From contig MU004189.1 of NCBI GenBank assembly GCA_010093605.1, positions 503,834 through 567,833 of the forward strand: 64,000 bases of DNA, in the 5' to 3' direction. This document shows positions 24,264 through 34,437 of this stretch, one piece after another (positions within the stretch are counted from its first letter, which is position 1; each line of letters begins with the position of its first letter). Origin of the DNA: Lophium mytilinum. Its lineage: Eukaryota; Ascomycota; Dothideomycetes; Mytilinidiales; Mytilinidiaceae. The notes under the pieces were generated by a model that did no database searches, was not told where the DNA came from, and was given only the letters and a program-made list of their open reading frames with translations. A program made the position numbers and the translations under genes.

Positions 24264-25377
24264 TCACTCGTCGTCTCCTCCGTATTCGTCTTCCTCCATC
24301 TCCACAAACCCCTCTGCATCCACCGGCGGGTTCAGATCAACCTTATTCTCAGCCGCCCATGCCCTAACCTTGGCCTTGTTGATCACGTTTTCGGCTCCAC
24401 CCCGCTTCTTGTGATCCAGCACCTGCATGGCCTGCAACGTCGCGATGATGTCTTCCTGCACGATATACGTCTGATCCCTGATATCCGTGACGGTGAGTGT
24501 CTTCTTCTGCGGCGCGCTGAGCAGTGTGCGAGCGATTGTGTGAGACCAATAGGACTGGTAGCCACGCTTGCCGAGTTCAGAGAGTGCTGCAGTGATTCAA
24601 GGCGTCAATTCACTACTACGTCGGCAAGTGGAGGTGGGAGTTTATACGCACGCTTCTCAGGCCCTCCCAACCTACCCTCGCGCTTGCTGAGCTCGTAGCT
24701 CGCGCCCATTAGGATCTGGCCTAGGCCTTTCTGCTGCCAGGGTGGAAAAACCAAAATACACGCCAGGTTATTGTTGTCCCAGCTCATCTTCTCTTTACTG
24801 AAGAAGCCAACAACCTGTCCATTCATCGAGTTCGAGTGCCCAGGTATGGTCACAGGCACGGGCGGCGTAGGGTCGTGAGCGACGAGGAGGTAGTAGAGGA
24901 AGGTAGTGACGTCGTAGAAGACGGACTTGGTGTCTAGGAAGAGCTTCGCGAAGAGAGACAGGTTCTGGCAATAGAGCTTGTTTTCCTCACCGTCGATTTC
25001 GTGTAAGGAGTAGCCATCTTTGGTGTATATGACAGCTCCGGGGGGTGGGGTATCTTTGAAAGCACATACTTTCTGGGGAGGTCAGCTTAGACCAGGAAAA
25101 GTGAGATACGAGAGGAACTGTGGCATACCAGATGGCCAAGGAACTCATTGATGAGATCTTTTGAGTATTTGAAGCACCATTGGCATACATACAGCCTTTC
25201 TACCTCCCTCCCGACCAGCTCCTCGGGGTAGAAGGACGGGTACCACGGCTTGATGAGCAGCGAGCCGAGCACGGCGTTGTGGACGTTTGGATCCATGGAT
25301 GGTCGCGCCGTCTTGCTCTCTGGCTTGTTGATACCATTGGGGGTCGCGTCATGTTGAATAGGTGTTTCCAGTCCCAT
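24264..25377 (-). CDS. SAS2: MYST-family histone acetyltransferase, SAS2-like
   Basis: Exons 25377-25129, 25072-24652 and 24586-24264 give 330 residues. The MYST domain fills nearly the whole protein: WYPSFYPEELV, a C2HC finger (CQWC...HLKVC), ENKLYCQNLSLFAKLFLD, then GQVVGFFSKEKMSWDNNNLA. The catalytic core follows: CILVFPPWQQKGLGQ (active-site Cys and acetyl-CoA loop) and SYELSKREG, then GGPEKPLSELG (catalytic Glu), then YWSH. There is no chromodomain, so it is not ESA1; SAS2-type enzymes acetylate histone H4 Lys16. Introns are 56 and 65 nt; the second donor is GTGCGT and is required to form GPEKPLSEL. The tail is acidic. Confidence 0.9.
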
Positions 25378-25590
25378 TGCTCCTGCTTTTACATATTGGG
25401 TCGGAGTGAATTGGAGGGGAAGGAACGCCCGGCGCGGTTTCGCGGTGTCATTCGCTGCACGGACGTCGGTGCCAAGGCAGACATCGACGTCGTTTTCTCG
25501 AACCCAACACCTCCAGGGCTGTCTCTAATCTCTTTGCGCAGTTTGAAATTCTGTATTGGTGCGGTACCTAATTCAGCTCCCGTTCAGCTC
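25378..25590. promoter_or_regulatory. 213-bp divergent promoter, SAS2-like and MTF2-like genes
   Basis: The start codons at 25377 (-) and 25591 (+) leave 213 bp for both promoters. The + frame is open through it but without family similarity, so the later ATG is used. Confidence 0.6.
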
Positions 25591-26895
25591 ATGTCTCTGC
25601 CTACGACTACATTTCGAACCCTGTCCTCGCCACGCCTCCAACGACGGCTGATCGCGAAACCTACGACATTTCTCCCGTTTCTTTATCAGACGTCAACGAT
25701 CCAACAATGCCGTACCATCCATGAAGCGCCCAATACTCCCAAGTCTACCAGTAGCCCTTTTTCCTGGCTCAATGAAGGACAAGACGCTGGCGAGGGCCTT
25801 CCTCCAACGATCGAGGAGTTCGCTTTCCACCAGCAGCGCCCAAGTACCATTACGGAGACCGAACGGAAAGCTTTTTTGAAGCTGTATAATAACCTGGGAC
25901 AAAATGTACCGAGCAATACAAACCCGACCCACGATGACGCAGCTACGAGCACAGAAGAATCTGAAAACTCTGAAAAGCCTTTGGAAACTATCTTCCAAAA
26001 TGTTATTCAGAACATGTCAGCCAAGGATAAAATAATCCTCGCTCGAGCACAGCGTGCCAAATCCTTGAGTTTATCAAAAGTTGTGAGATCGACGGCACCG
26101 GGCTTCTATGAACGGATAATTGATCTTAACCAAGATGACGCGAAACGACTCGAAGAGCTCCAGAAGAGTCGGGAAGAGCAGTACACGAGAATCACCGAGA
26201 TGATGTCAGCCACGAAGACCGATACGGAGCTTTGGGATATCTTGGATAGGGAAGTGTTCACTTTGATCCGGAATCTTGGGTTGGATGGGATATCCGCAAA
26301 AAAAAGCAAGAGCAAGAGGAAGCCCAGGACGAAGGGGGAGAAAACTGCAGAAACGAGCTCTGCCTCCACTCCCTTAACAGACCCAGAGTCAAAGGATGTA
26401 CGACCAGATCCTTCTAGTCTTTCCATCATTGGTCCTAACTTTTCCTCTCTCCTCGTCACTGCCGCCCGTCAGCTGTGCCTGGAATTCCCAAACTCCTCCC
26501 TCCCTCTCAATCTCATCCCGACCATCAAATCCCTCGGTCGTGGTGCATATGTACTCGGCGCTAGTACGCTCCTCTACAACGAGCTCATTAGGATGGCTTG
26601 GATAAAACACGCTGACTTGCAGTATGTGGAGGAGCTGATTCAGGATATGGACAACGGGGGTGTAGATTTCGACGAAAACACGCTCGGGATGCTCGACGAG
26701 ATGGATTTAGAGGGCCAGCAGGCGCGACATCAGAAGTATGGACAACTCGTCGCGGCTGTCTGGAGCTTGGACCGCTTCGTAGGCGGATGGGCGAAGCTTG
26801 AGAGGTGGAGGGTCATAATTAAGGAACGATTGCGGTCGGATGCGCTCAGGAATGCGAACTCAGGGAGGCTTGCTCGTTCCATGCCAACATATTAG
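25591..26895 (+). CDS. MTF2-like mitochondrial protein (RNA metabolism)
   Basis: One exon, 434 residues, from the ATG at 25591. The N-terminus (FRTLSSPRLQRRLIAKPTTF) is a presequence rich in Arg and Ser with no acidic residue. The centre has a helical segment with AKDKIILARAQRAKS and ATKTDTELWDILDREVFTLI. The C-terminal half is all-alpha (LPLNLIPTIKSLGRGAYVLG, LYNELIRMAW, WSLDRFVGGWAKLERWR). This resembles the C-terminal domain of yeast Mtf2/Nam1, which supports processing and translation of mitochondrial mRNAs. The assignment is from recollected pattern and moderate; the mitochondrial location is firmer. It shares a divergent promoter with the MYST gene. Confidence 0.68.
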   Translation: MSLPTTTFRTLSSPRLQRRLIAKPTTFLPFLYQTSTIQQCRTIHEAPNTPKSTSSPFSWLNEGQDAGEGLPPTIEEFAFHQQRPSTITETERKAFLKLYNNLGQNVPSNTNPTHDDAATSTEESENSEKPLETIFQNVIQNMSAKDKIILARAQRAKSLSLSKVVRSTAPGFYERIIDLNQDDAKRLEELQKSREEQYTRITEMMSATKTDTELWDILDREVFTLIRNLGLDGISAKKSKSKRKPRTKGEKTAETSSASTPLTDPESKDVRPDPSSLSIIGPNFSSLLVTAARQLCLEFPNSSLPLNLIPTIKSLGRGAYVLGASTLLYNELIRMAWIKHADLQYVEELIQDMDNGGVDFDENTLGMLDEMDLEGQQARHQKYGQLVAAVWSLDRFVGGWAKLERWRVIIKERLRSDALRNANSGRLARSMPTY

Positions 26896-27407
26896 TCTGC
26901 TCGGACTTGGTTGAATCTCAGAGCGTCGTGATGTAGTTTTAAAGTTGTGTAAGTATGTAAATCATGTTTTCCTGAACAATATTTAGAGCCTCTGGAGCCC
27001 GGACTGTAGGTGAACTTGACCGCCAGGACTTCTGCCTAGATATCCCCTGTTTCTGCTCAATATCTCTGTAACAGTGGCTGGGTCTTCTTTATCCTCCTCA
27101 TCGCTTTTTAAGTGCTTTCTTCGAGGTAAAGGCTGATGTTATGCCCACTTTCCAAAGCTCAATTGGATCTGGCGCATACTTGCTCTCTCCTTCTCCACAG
27201 AACATTTCCCGCACTTCCGCTACCTATGATCTCAAGTCCGCATCGGCCTACTCGACGCACCCCCTCTATCTCATTGACATCTTCGGCCGCATCAGTTGTG
27301 TGAAGGGAGGAGGAGCAGTAGAAGGCCGAGGTCGGTATCTTTATTCTCCCGAAAGTAAGACTGAGCGGGGTGTTGGTGTTGTTCCAAACCCTGGCGGCCC
27401 ACCGAGC
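26896..27407. other. 3' flank of the MTF2-like gene
   Basis: Short open frames on both strands have no domain and shadow each other. No gene supported. Confidence 0.5.
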
Positions 27408-28950
27408 GCCCCTTTCTAGCCTCAACCCCCCCGACAGCACCCCTTTTCCCCGAGTCCCTCAGGTAATTGCTTGTCAACCCGTCACCATGGAGGCCCCTTG
27501 GTGTTGTGAATCACCTCCTGTTTTCGGCTTCATGTTGCGTATCCTGGTCGTTGAGTCGTGCGCGAAAGAGTGGTTCTGAACTCGAAAACCCGGACAGCGG
27601 CTCAACACCAACACCGGGCCTTAGTCAGCTCGCCCGCCCGGCGGCCAACTCACGACGTTTCCAGCTTCGAGCACCTTTTCGCGGATAGCTCAACAACCAC
27701 ACCTCCTATCCAGAATCCGACACCGGGACGTGATTCGCACGGCCGAGTAGTATTTTTAAGGATCTTGTGCACAAGGTGAGTTGTCCATTTCATCATGTTA
27801 GAGGGGGGTATACAGGACTCTACACTTTTCTCGTCCTTCCGGCTTGCCAAGAGTTGCCAGAAGAGGAGATTCGCAACTTCATTCTGCCGTCGCCGAGAGC
27901 AAACATTTCCACGGATCTCGAGCCCGCCGCACCTTTTTGGTAGATAGCTCCACAACCACACCTCCTATCTCGAATCCGACACCGGGACGTGACTCGCACG
28001 GTCGAGTAGTATTTTTAAGGATCTTGTGCAGAAGGTAATTTATCCATTTCACTAAGTTAGAGGGGGTTATACAGGACTCCACACCTTTCTCGCCCTTCTG
28101 GCGTGCCAAGAGTTGCCAGAAGAGGAGATTCGCAACTTCGTTCTGCCGTCGCCGAGAGCAGACAATTTCCACGGTTTCGAGCCCGCCGCACCCTTTCAGC
28201 AGATAGCTCCACAACCACACCCCGGATCACAGATTTAACACCAGGAGGTGATTCGCACGGCTTGCTAGTTATTTTGAGAGGCTTTTAAGGGGTCCGTTAC
28301 CTCAACTCATTGACATGGAGGGGGGTGTACAGGACTCCACGCTTTTTGAGCTCTTCGCAGCTGCCAAGAGCTGCCTAAAGAGGTACCTAGGTCGCGATTT
28401 CGTTCTGCCGCTGCCGACAGATAGATTTTCGCGGTTTCAAGCCTCCTACACCCTTTTTTAACGTGTACCTCCTCAACCACGCCTCGCACCATAGACCTAA
28501 CAACATGGTGGCATTTACCTAGCCAAAAAGTATTTTTAAGGGTGTTTCAGAGAAGCGATTGCTCCATTTCGTTGCGTTAGAGGAGGTCCTACAGCGCTCC
28601 ACACCTCTCAAGCCCTCTCCAGCCGCCAAGAGTACCCAAAAACGAAGAAGAACCAGCGGCGGTAATACTAAAGCGCGCGCAAAGAGAATTAGCTCGGAGT
28701 TTTTTCGAGCCTTCGCACGCTTTTCTACGAATAAAGCCGAACAGCAAACGTCTCGCATCACGAATCTTGACACCAGGACGTGTTTTCACCTAGCTGAGAA
28801 GTATATTCGTGGAAGCTGCAATATCCGTGAAAATCGCCAGCTCGTTATGTTAGAGGGGGGGGTGGCGCGATGTTCCACACGTTTCTTGTTCCTCCCAGCT
28901 GCCAGGAGTTCTCACGGAAGGACTTCTATTACTTAGGAGGACACTCTTCG
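27408..28950. repeat. 259-bp tandem array, 4-5 clear units and a decayed leading unit
   Basis: AGCTC(C)ACAACCAC lies at 27687, 27946 and 28205 (exact steps of 259). A related ACCTCCTCAACCAC lies at 28467, and a decayed copy at about 28735. Other shared blocks per unit: CGACACCGGGACGTGA, AGTATTTTTAAGG, TTAGAGGGGG, ATACAGGACTC, TGCCAAGAGTTGCCAGAAG, TTCTGCCGTCGCCGAGAGCA. The first two full units are nearly identical; later ones diverge. 259 is not a multiple of three, so the repeated short peptides seen in different frames are not real proteins. It lies between two convergent genes. Confidence 0.88.
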
Positions 28951-29763
28951 CCCGTATGCGTCTTCTGGACTCTGGAAGCAATTAGTTATATCGGCACCTC
29001 CAGGGGGGGGGTTGCATACGTATAAACATGTGTGTAGTACTTGGGCGCTTTTCCTCTATGTCCCAAGGAAAGGGTGCACGCTTTTACTAAGGCTAGTGTT
29101 TGTTATCTGCACATCTCCTTACAAAAACCATTCACGCTTCCGCGCTCTCATGTACAGAGAGGGGTATCGCGTTCCGCTCCATTTCCCTCTTAAAGGGACA
29201 CATATTTACACGTATATATAGCGATTAAAAAGACCATTCCTATCTAGATCTCGTTGGTTCTACTTGCGTTGAGTTCTTGTGGTCACACGCACATTCGTCA
29301 CGCTCAACAGCACACACACACTCTTAATACAAATTTTTCATATTCGAATACAACCACTCTCGTCCCGCTTTCGCTGCGCTCCGGCACGCCCCTCGCCACT
29401 GGCGAAAAGCGCACATGCAAGTTGCCCCATTCAAATTAACAAAGATCTTCTATGGTTATAAAAAAATGTGCTCAAAAATCCCAAACAAAAGGAGCCGTCC
29501 GTGTCATGGGGGTTAGGTGAGTGATCTGGAATATTTCCAACCGACTGAAGCCCAAAACCAATCCGGATATCGCTAACCAAAACAACAAATCCACACAAAA
29601 AGAAAGGGTTGGTCGTAACCCTGTAAGCATGTACAAAGTAAAGTTTTCTGTTGGTATTTCTCCTCTTCTCAACTCTTCTCTGTCTCGAACTTTTATACAT
29701 TCGCTACGACGAGAGGGTACAGCGCTGGCGGTACATATTAAAAGAAAAGAGAGGCGAGGTTGC
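28951..29763. other. 3' flank of the FLC-family gene
   Basis: AT-rich stretches (29200-29340) and a G run near 29003-29011. No gene recognised. Confidence 0.5.
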
Positions 29764-32088
29764 TTAGTACGGCCGTCCGCCATACGCCCCCGGCGCGCCT
29801 AGGTCGATATCCGGTAGCCGCGGAGCGCGGCCGCCAGGCGGCGAGACGCTACGTCCGTGGCTCTCGCTCCGGGTGTGGCTGATGCTGCGGCCGTGGCTCG
29901 TGCTGCGGCCGCCGAAGCTCGCCGAGTCTGTCAGCAGCGGATTCTGGTCTTCTGTCTGGCCGAACGCGCGGCGGCCGCTGTAGCCAGTGTGTTGCTCGTT
30001 CAGAGGCACCTGTTCGTAGGGGCCGAGCGGATTGGCGCCGACCATGGGGCCGCGGGTGTCGGTGCTCTTGTAGCCGGTGGGCTCCATGAGGAGGGAGTTG
30101 CGAGCGTCGAGTGGGGTGAGGGTGTCGAGGTCGCGGTTGAGTTTTTCTAGGCGGTTGTTAGAGGATGTGGATTTTGGGAGATTGAGAGGGATGGACTTAC
30201 CGGCTTCCTTCCTCTTCCTGCGGTGAGGGTTGTCGCGGCAGCAGGTGATGATGGCGTTGACGGCGATCAAGATAGCGAGGAGTGCGGTCAGGACGGATTG
30301 CATGACCACGAGGACGAGACCAGTGATTGTCTTAGTTGTCTGCGCCACGCCGAGCTCCTCGACGAAGACTAAGATGCAGACTACAGAGAGCACGCGAACG
30401 ACTTGGATAGTAATGTTGATCCAGTTGCCAGACTTCAAAGAGTAGGGGCGGGACCAGAGGAGGACGATGAAGAGCAGAGACTCGATGATCAGCTGGCCTG
30501 CTGTCTGGACGAGTCCGTGGCCATCAGCACCGGCGATGACACAGCCCTTAGCGAACATGTAGATGATGGCTGGTACGAAGATCCACCAGTAGCTCTTCTT
30601 GTAGTTTTCATAGAACAGGCTGTATTTCCTCCAGATGTCCTTGTCGTCGTAAAGCGCGGCGGCGTCTCCCTCAATCTTGCTGAACTTCCGGGCAGTATAC
30701 CAAATCTTCCAAGTGAAGAATCCGAGAATGGCAGTGAAAATTGCTAGGGTAACACCTGCGAGAAGTTTGGCGGCCCAGGAATCGCCATTCGTAAACTGGT
30801 ATACACAGTAAAGCACCCAGACACCGTAGAGAAGGAGGATCAAATTGGTGATGGTTTTTGCGAGGAGCCACCAATAACGCTTCCGGAAGCTCGTAAGGCT
30901 CTTGGGAAATGTTCCGAACAGTGCCCATGTTTCGAGGATGACCTTGAAAAGGAGGATACCGACGGTAATGGCTGCAATGACAATGGCAAAGATTAGAAGA
31001 ACGGTCATGAAGGTGTTAGCTTGAGGAATGGTGAGTTCCTCAACGTAGGCCTGAATTCCGGAAACAGTATGCATGAGCTTGTTGTCTGATGTGCTGTTGC
31101 CGTCTGTGCCATTGACCTGGGTGTTGAGAGAGTCGCGGGCAAAGAGAACGAAACTCTCCAGTCCACGCTTGGTAAGATTCTTGTCGGAAGAAGGGCTAAC
31201 AAGAGTCACATTCTTCAGGTAAGCGACACTGTCTTCGGTCAGGTTACCGCCAGTCGATTTGCGAAAGTTGTCGATGGACGTCTGCATTCCCTCCCAGTAT
31301 ATCAAGCCACCGCTAAAGGCAAAGTTCTTGGTGAAACTCTTGTAGAGGCTGGGATATTGGACAGTCATCATGCCGTTCAGGGCCATGGACTGGAACCATC
31401 CAATGACTTCGCCAAAGGTTGGGCTTGATGTGGCCGCACCGGAATGTCCAGCTCCAAGGGCGGAAACGCCAGACAGGACGAGTGCAGCACCAGCGATACC
31501 GGCAGCAACGTATGATACCGCTGGAACGTTGAAGGATTTTCCGTTGCTCACGGTCGATTGTATACAAGCCAGTGACTTTCCGTCTTCCAGTGATTTCAGT
31601 TGCAGGGTTGCTTGGCCATCCAGGTCGGGAACACTGAAGGCGATAGATGGGATCTGGGAGATGAAGTTATCGGGTATTGTCTGGGACCCTTTTGCGGCGA
31701 AGTCGCCCTCAGGCACTGATCGCGTGTTAGCTGATTGCCACATACATTTACACAGGTGCAAGTGCTTACCTGGACACAATTGCTGAACATAGTTGTCCTT
31801 GTCGCAAGGGTTGAAGTCCTTCTGGTAGACTTGTTTGCCGTATGCCGTCACCACCATGGTTGCTGTGACGTTCTGCACCTTTGCACTGTATGCAGAAATG
31901 TCGAAGTCGATCTTCTTCGTCGCCCGATTGAACTCCATGTCCAGTCTTTTCACTTGGATCTCGGCATCCGACTGGCAGGTGCTGAAGCCATTCGTCTTGA
32001 GGATATCGCCGGCCAGCGCTCCTATGGGGAGGCTGGCGAGTACTAGGAAAGGCGCAAGCATGTTGGAATATGTACTATGAACTCTCAT
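29764..32088 (-). CDS. FLC-family TRP-like membrane protein (flavin carrier type)
   Basis: Exons 32088-31770, 31715-30201 and 30146-29764 give 738 residues. A signal peptide (MLAPFLVLASLPIGALAG; the ATG at 32061 is an alternative start nine codons in) leads into an ML-like lumenal domain with paired Cys (TCQSD, NPCDKD, LCP, LACIQ). A multi-helix TRP-like domain follows: about nine membrane segments from about 215 to 600, for example TFMTVLLIFAIVIAAI and LLFIVLLWSRPYS. The cytosolic tail has DTLTPLDARNSLLM and a Ser/Arg/His-rich repeat (GRSTSHGRSISHTRSESHGR). Yeast Flc1-3 act in FAD transport into the ER, Ca2+ homeostasis and wall integrity. Both introns are 54 nt, so retention keeps the frame; removing them gives QLCPVPEGDF and RKRKEAEKLNRDLD, which fit the family. 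Confidence 0.88.
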   Translation of the reverse strand: MRVHSTYSNMLAPFLVLASLPIGALAGDILKTNGFSTCQSDAEIQVKRLDMEFNRATKKIDFDISAYSAKVQNVTATMVVTAYGKQVYQKDFNPCDKDNYVQQLCPGKHLHLCKCMWQSANTRSVPEGDFAAKGSQTIPDNFISQIPSIAFSVPDLDGQATLQLKSLEDGKSLACIQSTVSNGKSFNVPAVSYVAAGIAGAALVLSGVSALGAGHSGAATSSPTFGEVIGWFQSMALNGMMTVQYPSLYKSFTKNFAFSGGLIYWEGMQTSIDNFRKSTGGNLTEDSVAYLKNVTLVSPSSDKNLTKRGLESFVLFARDSLNTQVNGTDGNSTSDNKLMHTVSGIQAYVEELTIPQANTFMTVLLIFAIVIAAITVGILLFKVILETWALFGTFPKSLTSFRKRYWWLLAKTITNLILLLYGVWVLYCVYQFTNGDSWAAKLLAGVTLAIFTAILGFFTWKIWYTARKFSKIEGDAAALYDDKDIWRKYSLFYENYKKSYWWIFVPAIIYMFAKGCVIAGADGHGLVQTAGQLIIESLLFIVLLWSRPYSLKSGNWINITIQVVRVLSVVCILVFVEELGVAQTTKTITGLVLVVMQSVLTALLAILIAVNAIITCCRDNPHRRKRKEAGKSIPLNLPKSTSSNNRLEKLNRDLDTLTPLDARNSLLMEPTGYKSTDTRGPMVGANPLGPYEQVPLNEQHTGYSGRRAFGQTEDQNPLLTDSASFGGRSTSHGRSISHTRSESHGRSVSPPGGRAPRLPDIDLGAPGAYGGRPY

Positions 32089-34437
32089 GGTGAGATATGA
32101 GTCGCCTAGAGAGGCGAAAGAGTCGTTAAGGGTGCTCCCAGACCGGCGCTGGAACGGCCAAACGCGCTGAATGTGGGCGGCAAATGCAGATCGTGAGGGG
32201 GCCCGTCTGACAGAGTGGGTAGGAAAAGGTCGTAAGTTGAGCACAAAGCAAAGAAGTATTAAAGTAAGACGGTCCGGGCAGGATCAACCTTCCTCGTGCC
32301 GTAGATGAAGAGGTGTAGCAGGGAAGCAAGGATTCTCAAAGCGAGGGAAGAATGGGGGAAAGAGGTGCTGGGACGAACGAGAGGGTGAAACGAGAGAAGG
32401 CGACAAGACGTCAGGTGTTTGGAGAAAGAGTGGTGGTGGGTGTAGTGCGGTTGGAGGTTTTGATGGAGGCTTGCGAAGGGGCAGCCAGCGGTTTCAAGGG
32501 CACGCCACGGGCAGGGCCTTGGACAGGGCCTGGGCGAAGACAGGCGACGCAAGGACGGCGGCGGCGGCGACGGATTTGCTGGGGCCCTAAGGTGGCATAT
32601 GCGGGAACGTTACGCCAGAAACAGCAGTGAGTCGTAATCCGCTGCGGCAGACGAGCGCGGAAAAGCGGGTTCAGATATCGACGGGCACAGGGGAAGAGAG
32701 AGAGCAAAATGCAGTTCTGGAGGAGTCCAGCAAATCCCTTCCTCTTGTATGCATCGACGCTGGAGAGCCCTCGGCGAGCACTCCGCCCCGGCCACCACCG
32801 CTACTGCATACAAAGACATCGGCCTCCTCAGCTGGCGCCCGCGCTGGCAGCTGGACGATACGACCTTCACAGCCTGCGCAGGATGGGCCAAGCAGAGCCT
32901 TTGACGGCCAAGCACGCTGCTGCACGCCCGAGAGGGAGCTGTCAAAGAAACCATGCCCGTTCCATGCACATGCACGCGCGAAGCTGAGCAGCTGGCCGGC
33001 CTCTGCCCGACTTGCTACTGCTATTTTGAACGGTAAGCACATGGGCGCATCGTGAAGGCGGATCTGGCCTCTCTGCTCGTGTATGTAGGTTGATATGTTA
33101 CCCTGAAGCCCGGCGTGCCGCTGACACAGCGTGCGGCGGTTGCATGGCAGGTGGTACCTCCAGCTTGGGCCGCTGTGGTCCAGTGGCTCGTCTTCGGCGT
33201 GGCTGTGTATGTCTATTTATGGCCGCCAGTACCCACAGAATCTTTGCCGGTTCCTGGGGATCTTCCAATAGTGGGAAAACTGCGTCGCTGGAGGCCCTAT
33301 CGATCCTGACCAGTCCGCTCTGGGATAGCACATCTGGATGGGGATGTTAGGAGGTGACGTCTGCATTCCTTTTCGTTCAACAGAGAATCATCGAGGACCT
33401 CGAGACAGATCAGATGGACCCAGACTGTCTCGAAAGCCACTTGAGGAATGGACTGGAATAAACAAACAATGAGTAGACGAACCTGACCACCCAAGACATG
33501 ACAAGCATTTCTGGTGCGGGCCTCTAATGCTAAGACATCAACACCAAGACCGCAAGACAATTAGCCGGCGACACTCAAACGCCGTAACTGGCTGCCTTTG
33601 TTGACTACTTACGGCCTCAGATCTAGACAGAGGTCCGACACAACGTGATCAGCTCGGTCGGTTCCCCAGGATTAGAAGGAACCCACTTCTATATCGGCAA
33701 TCATCAACCTTAACCCAAAATTAAGGGGAGTGGGTGGACGAAGCTTGAAGTGGAAGGAGCGGCGGTGCTTGATGGCGCTTACCTAAGGTCAATCCAGCTT
33801 GTCAGATCCACCCAAGATACCATCTGTATGGTAGAGTACTGCTTGAGGTGCCTTCAAGGGAACTCGAGGGTCCAGATTAGATGTAGGTTCCATCCCGGCA
33901 ATATTCAGCCCAGCTTACAGGCTTTTGACGGGCCAGTTGCCCAGTTGAGCCACTACAGAAGGTATGGTTATGAGAGACAAGGAGAATCTATTTTCTAAAC
34001 CTCAAAATCAAGGGCACCGTGCTCGCATCGTGATAACGTGATGAATATATTTAGAGGTTATTTAGTGAGCAATCGACGACTGCATCATATCTGCTCTTGA
34101 TCAGACGCTCGTAAGTATTTCGTTTGATCTCGCCGAAAGTCACTAGACCACTTCATCGCCAAATGATATGGCTTCCAAACTTTCGAAAGGCTTTCCTATT
34201 TTCGCTTGTAGCAAGGGCTACTTTGAGGCACCTGCCTCGGCATGTCTATCTTGATGCTCTTGCTCAGTGCCAGTCTTCGTTACGGCACACCTTCCCTTTC
34301 CTTTCTCCTGTCATGTTGCTTCCTCTGCCGGTTCGCTTTGACCCCTCAGTGGCATTCCCATCGCTTCTCCCATCCGTCATCCATCACATCACCTCAGCAT
34401 TGTTATCATCAATTCTGATCCTCGACTCAAGACTGCT
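32089..34437. other. Divergent intergenic, FLC to NDR kinase
   Basis: 2.35 kb between two start codons. Frames at 32350-33055 on both strands have GC-rich, biased composition and no domain. A C/T-rich stretch lies just before 34437 (leader of the kinase). No RNA gene or repeat seen. Confidence 0.5.

Noticed and set aside
27844-28288. Repeated short peptides starting MPRVARRGDSQL
   Set aside because: They arise from the 259-bp DNA repeat in different frames; 259 is not divisible by three.
32089-32244. 52-residue N-terminal extension of the FLC protein
   Set aside because: It would bury the signal peptide; no family likeness.
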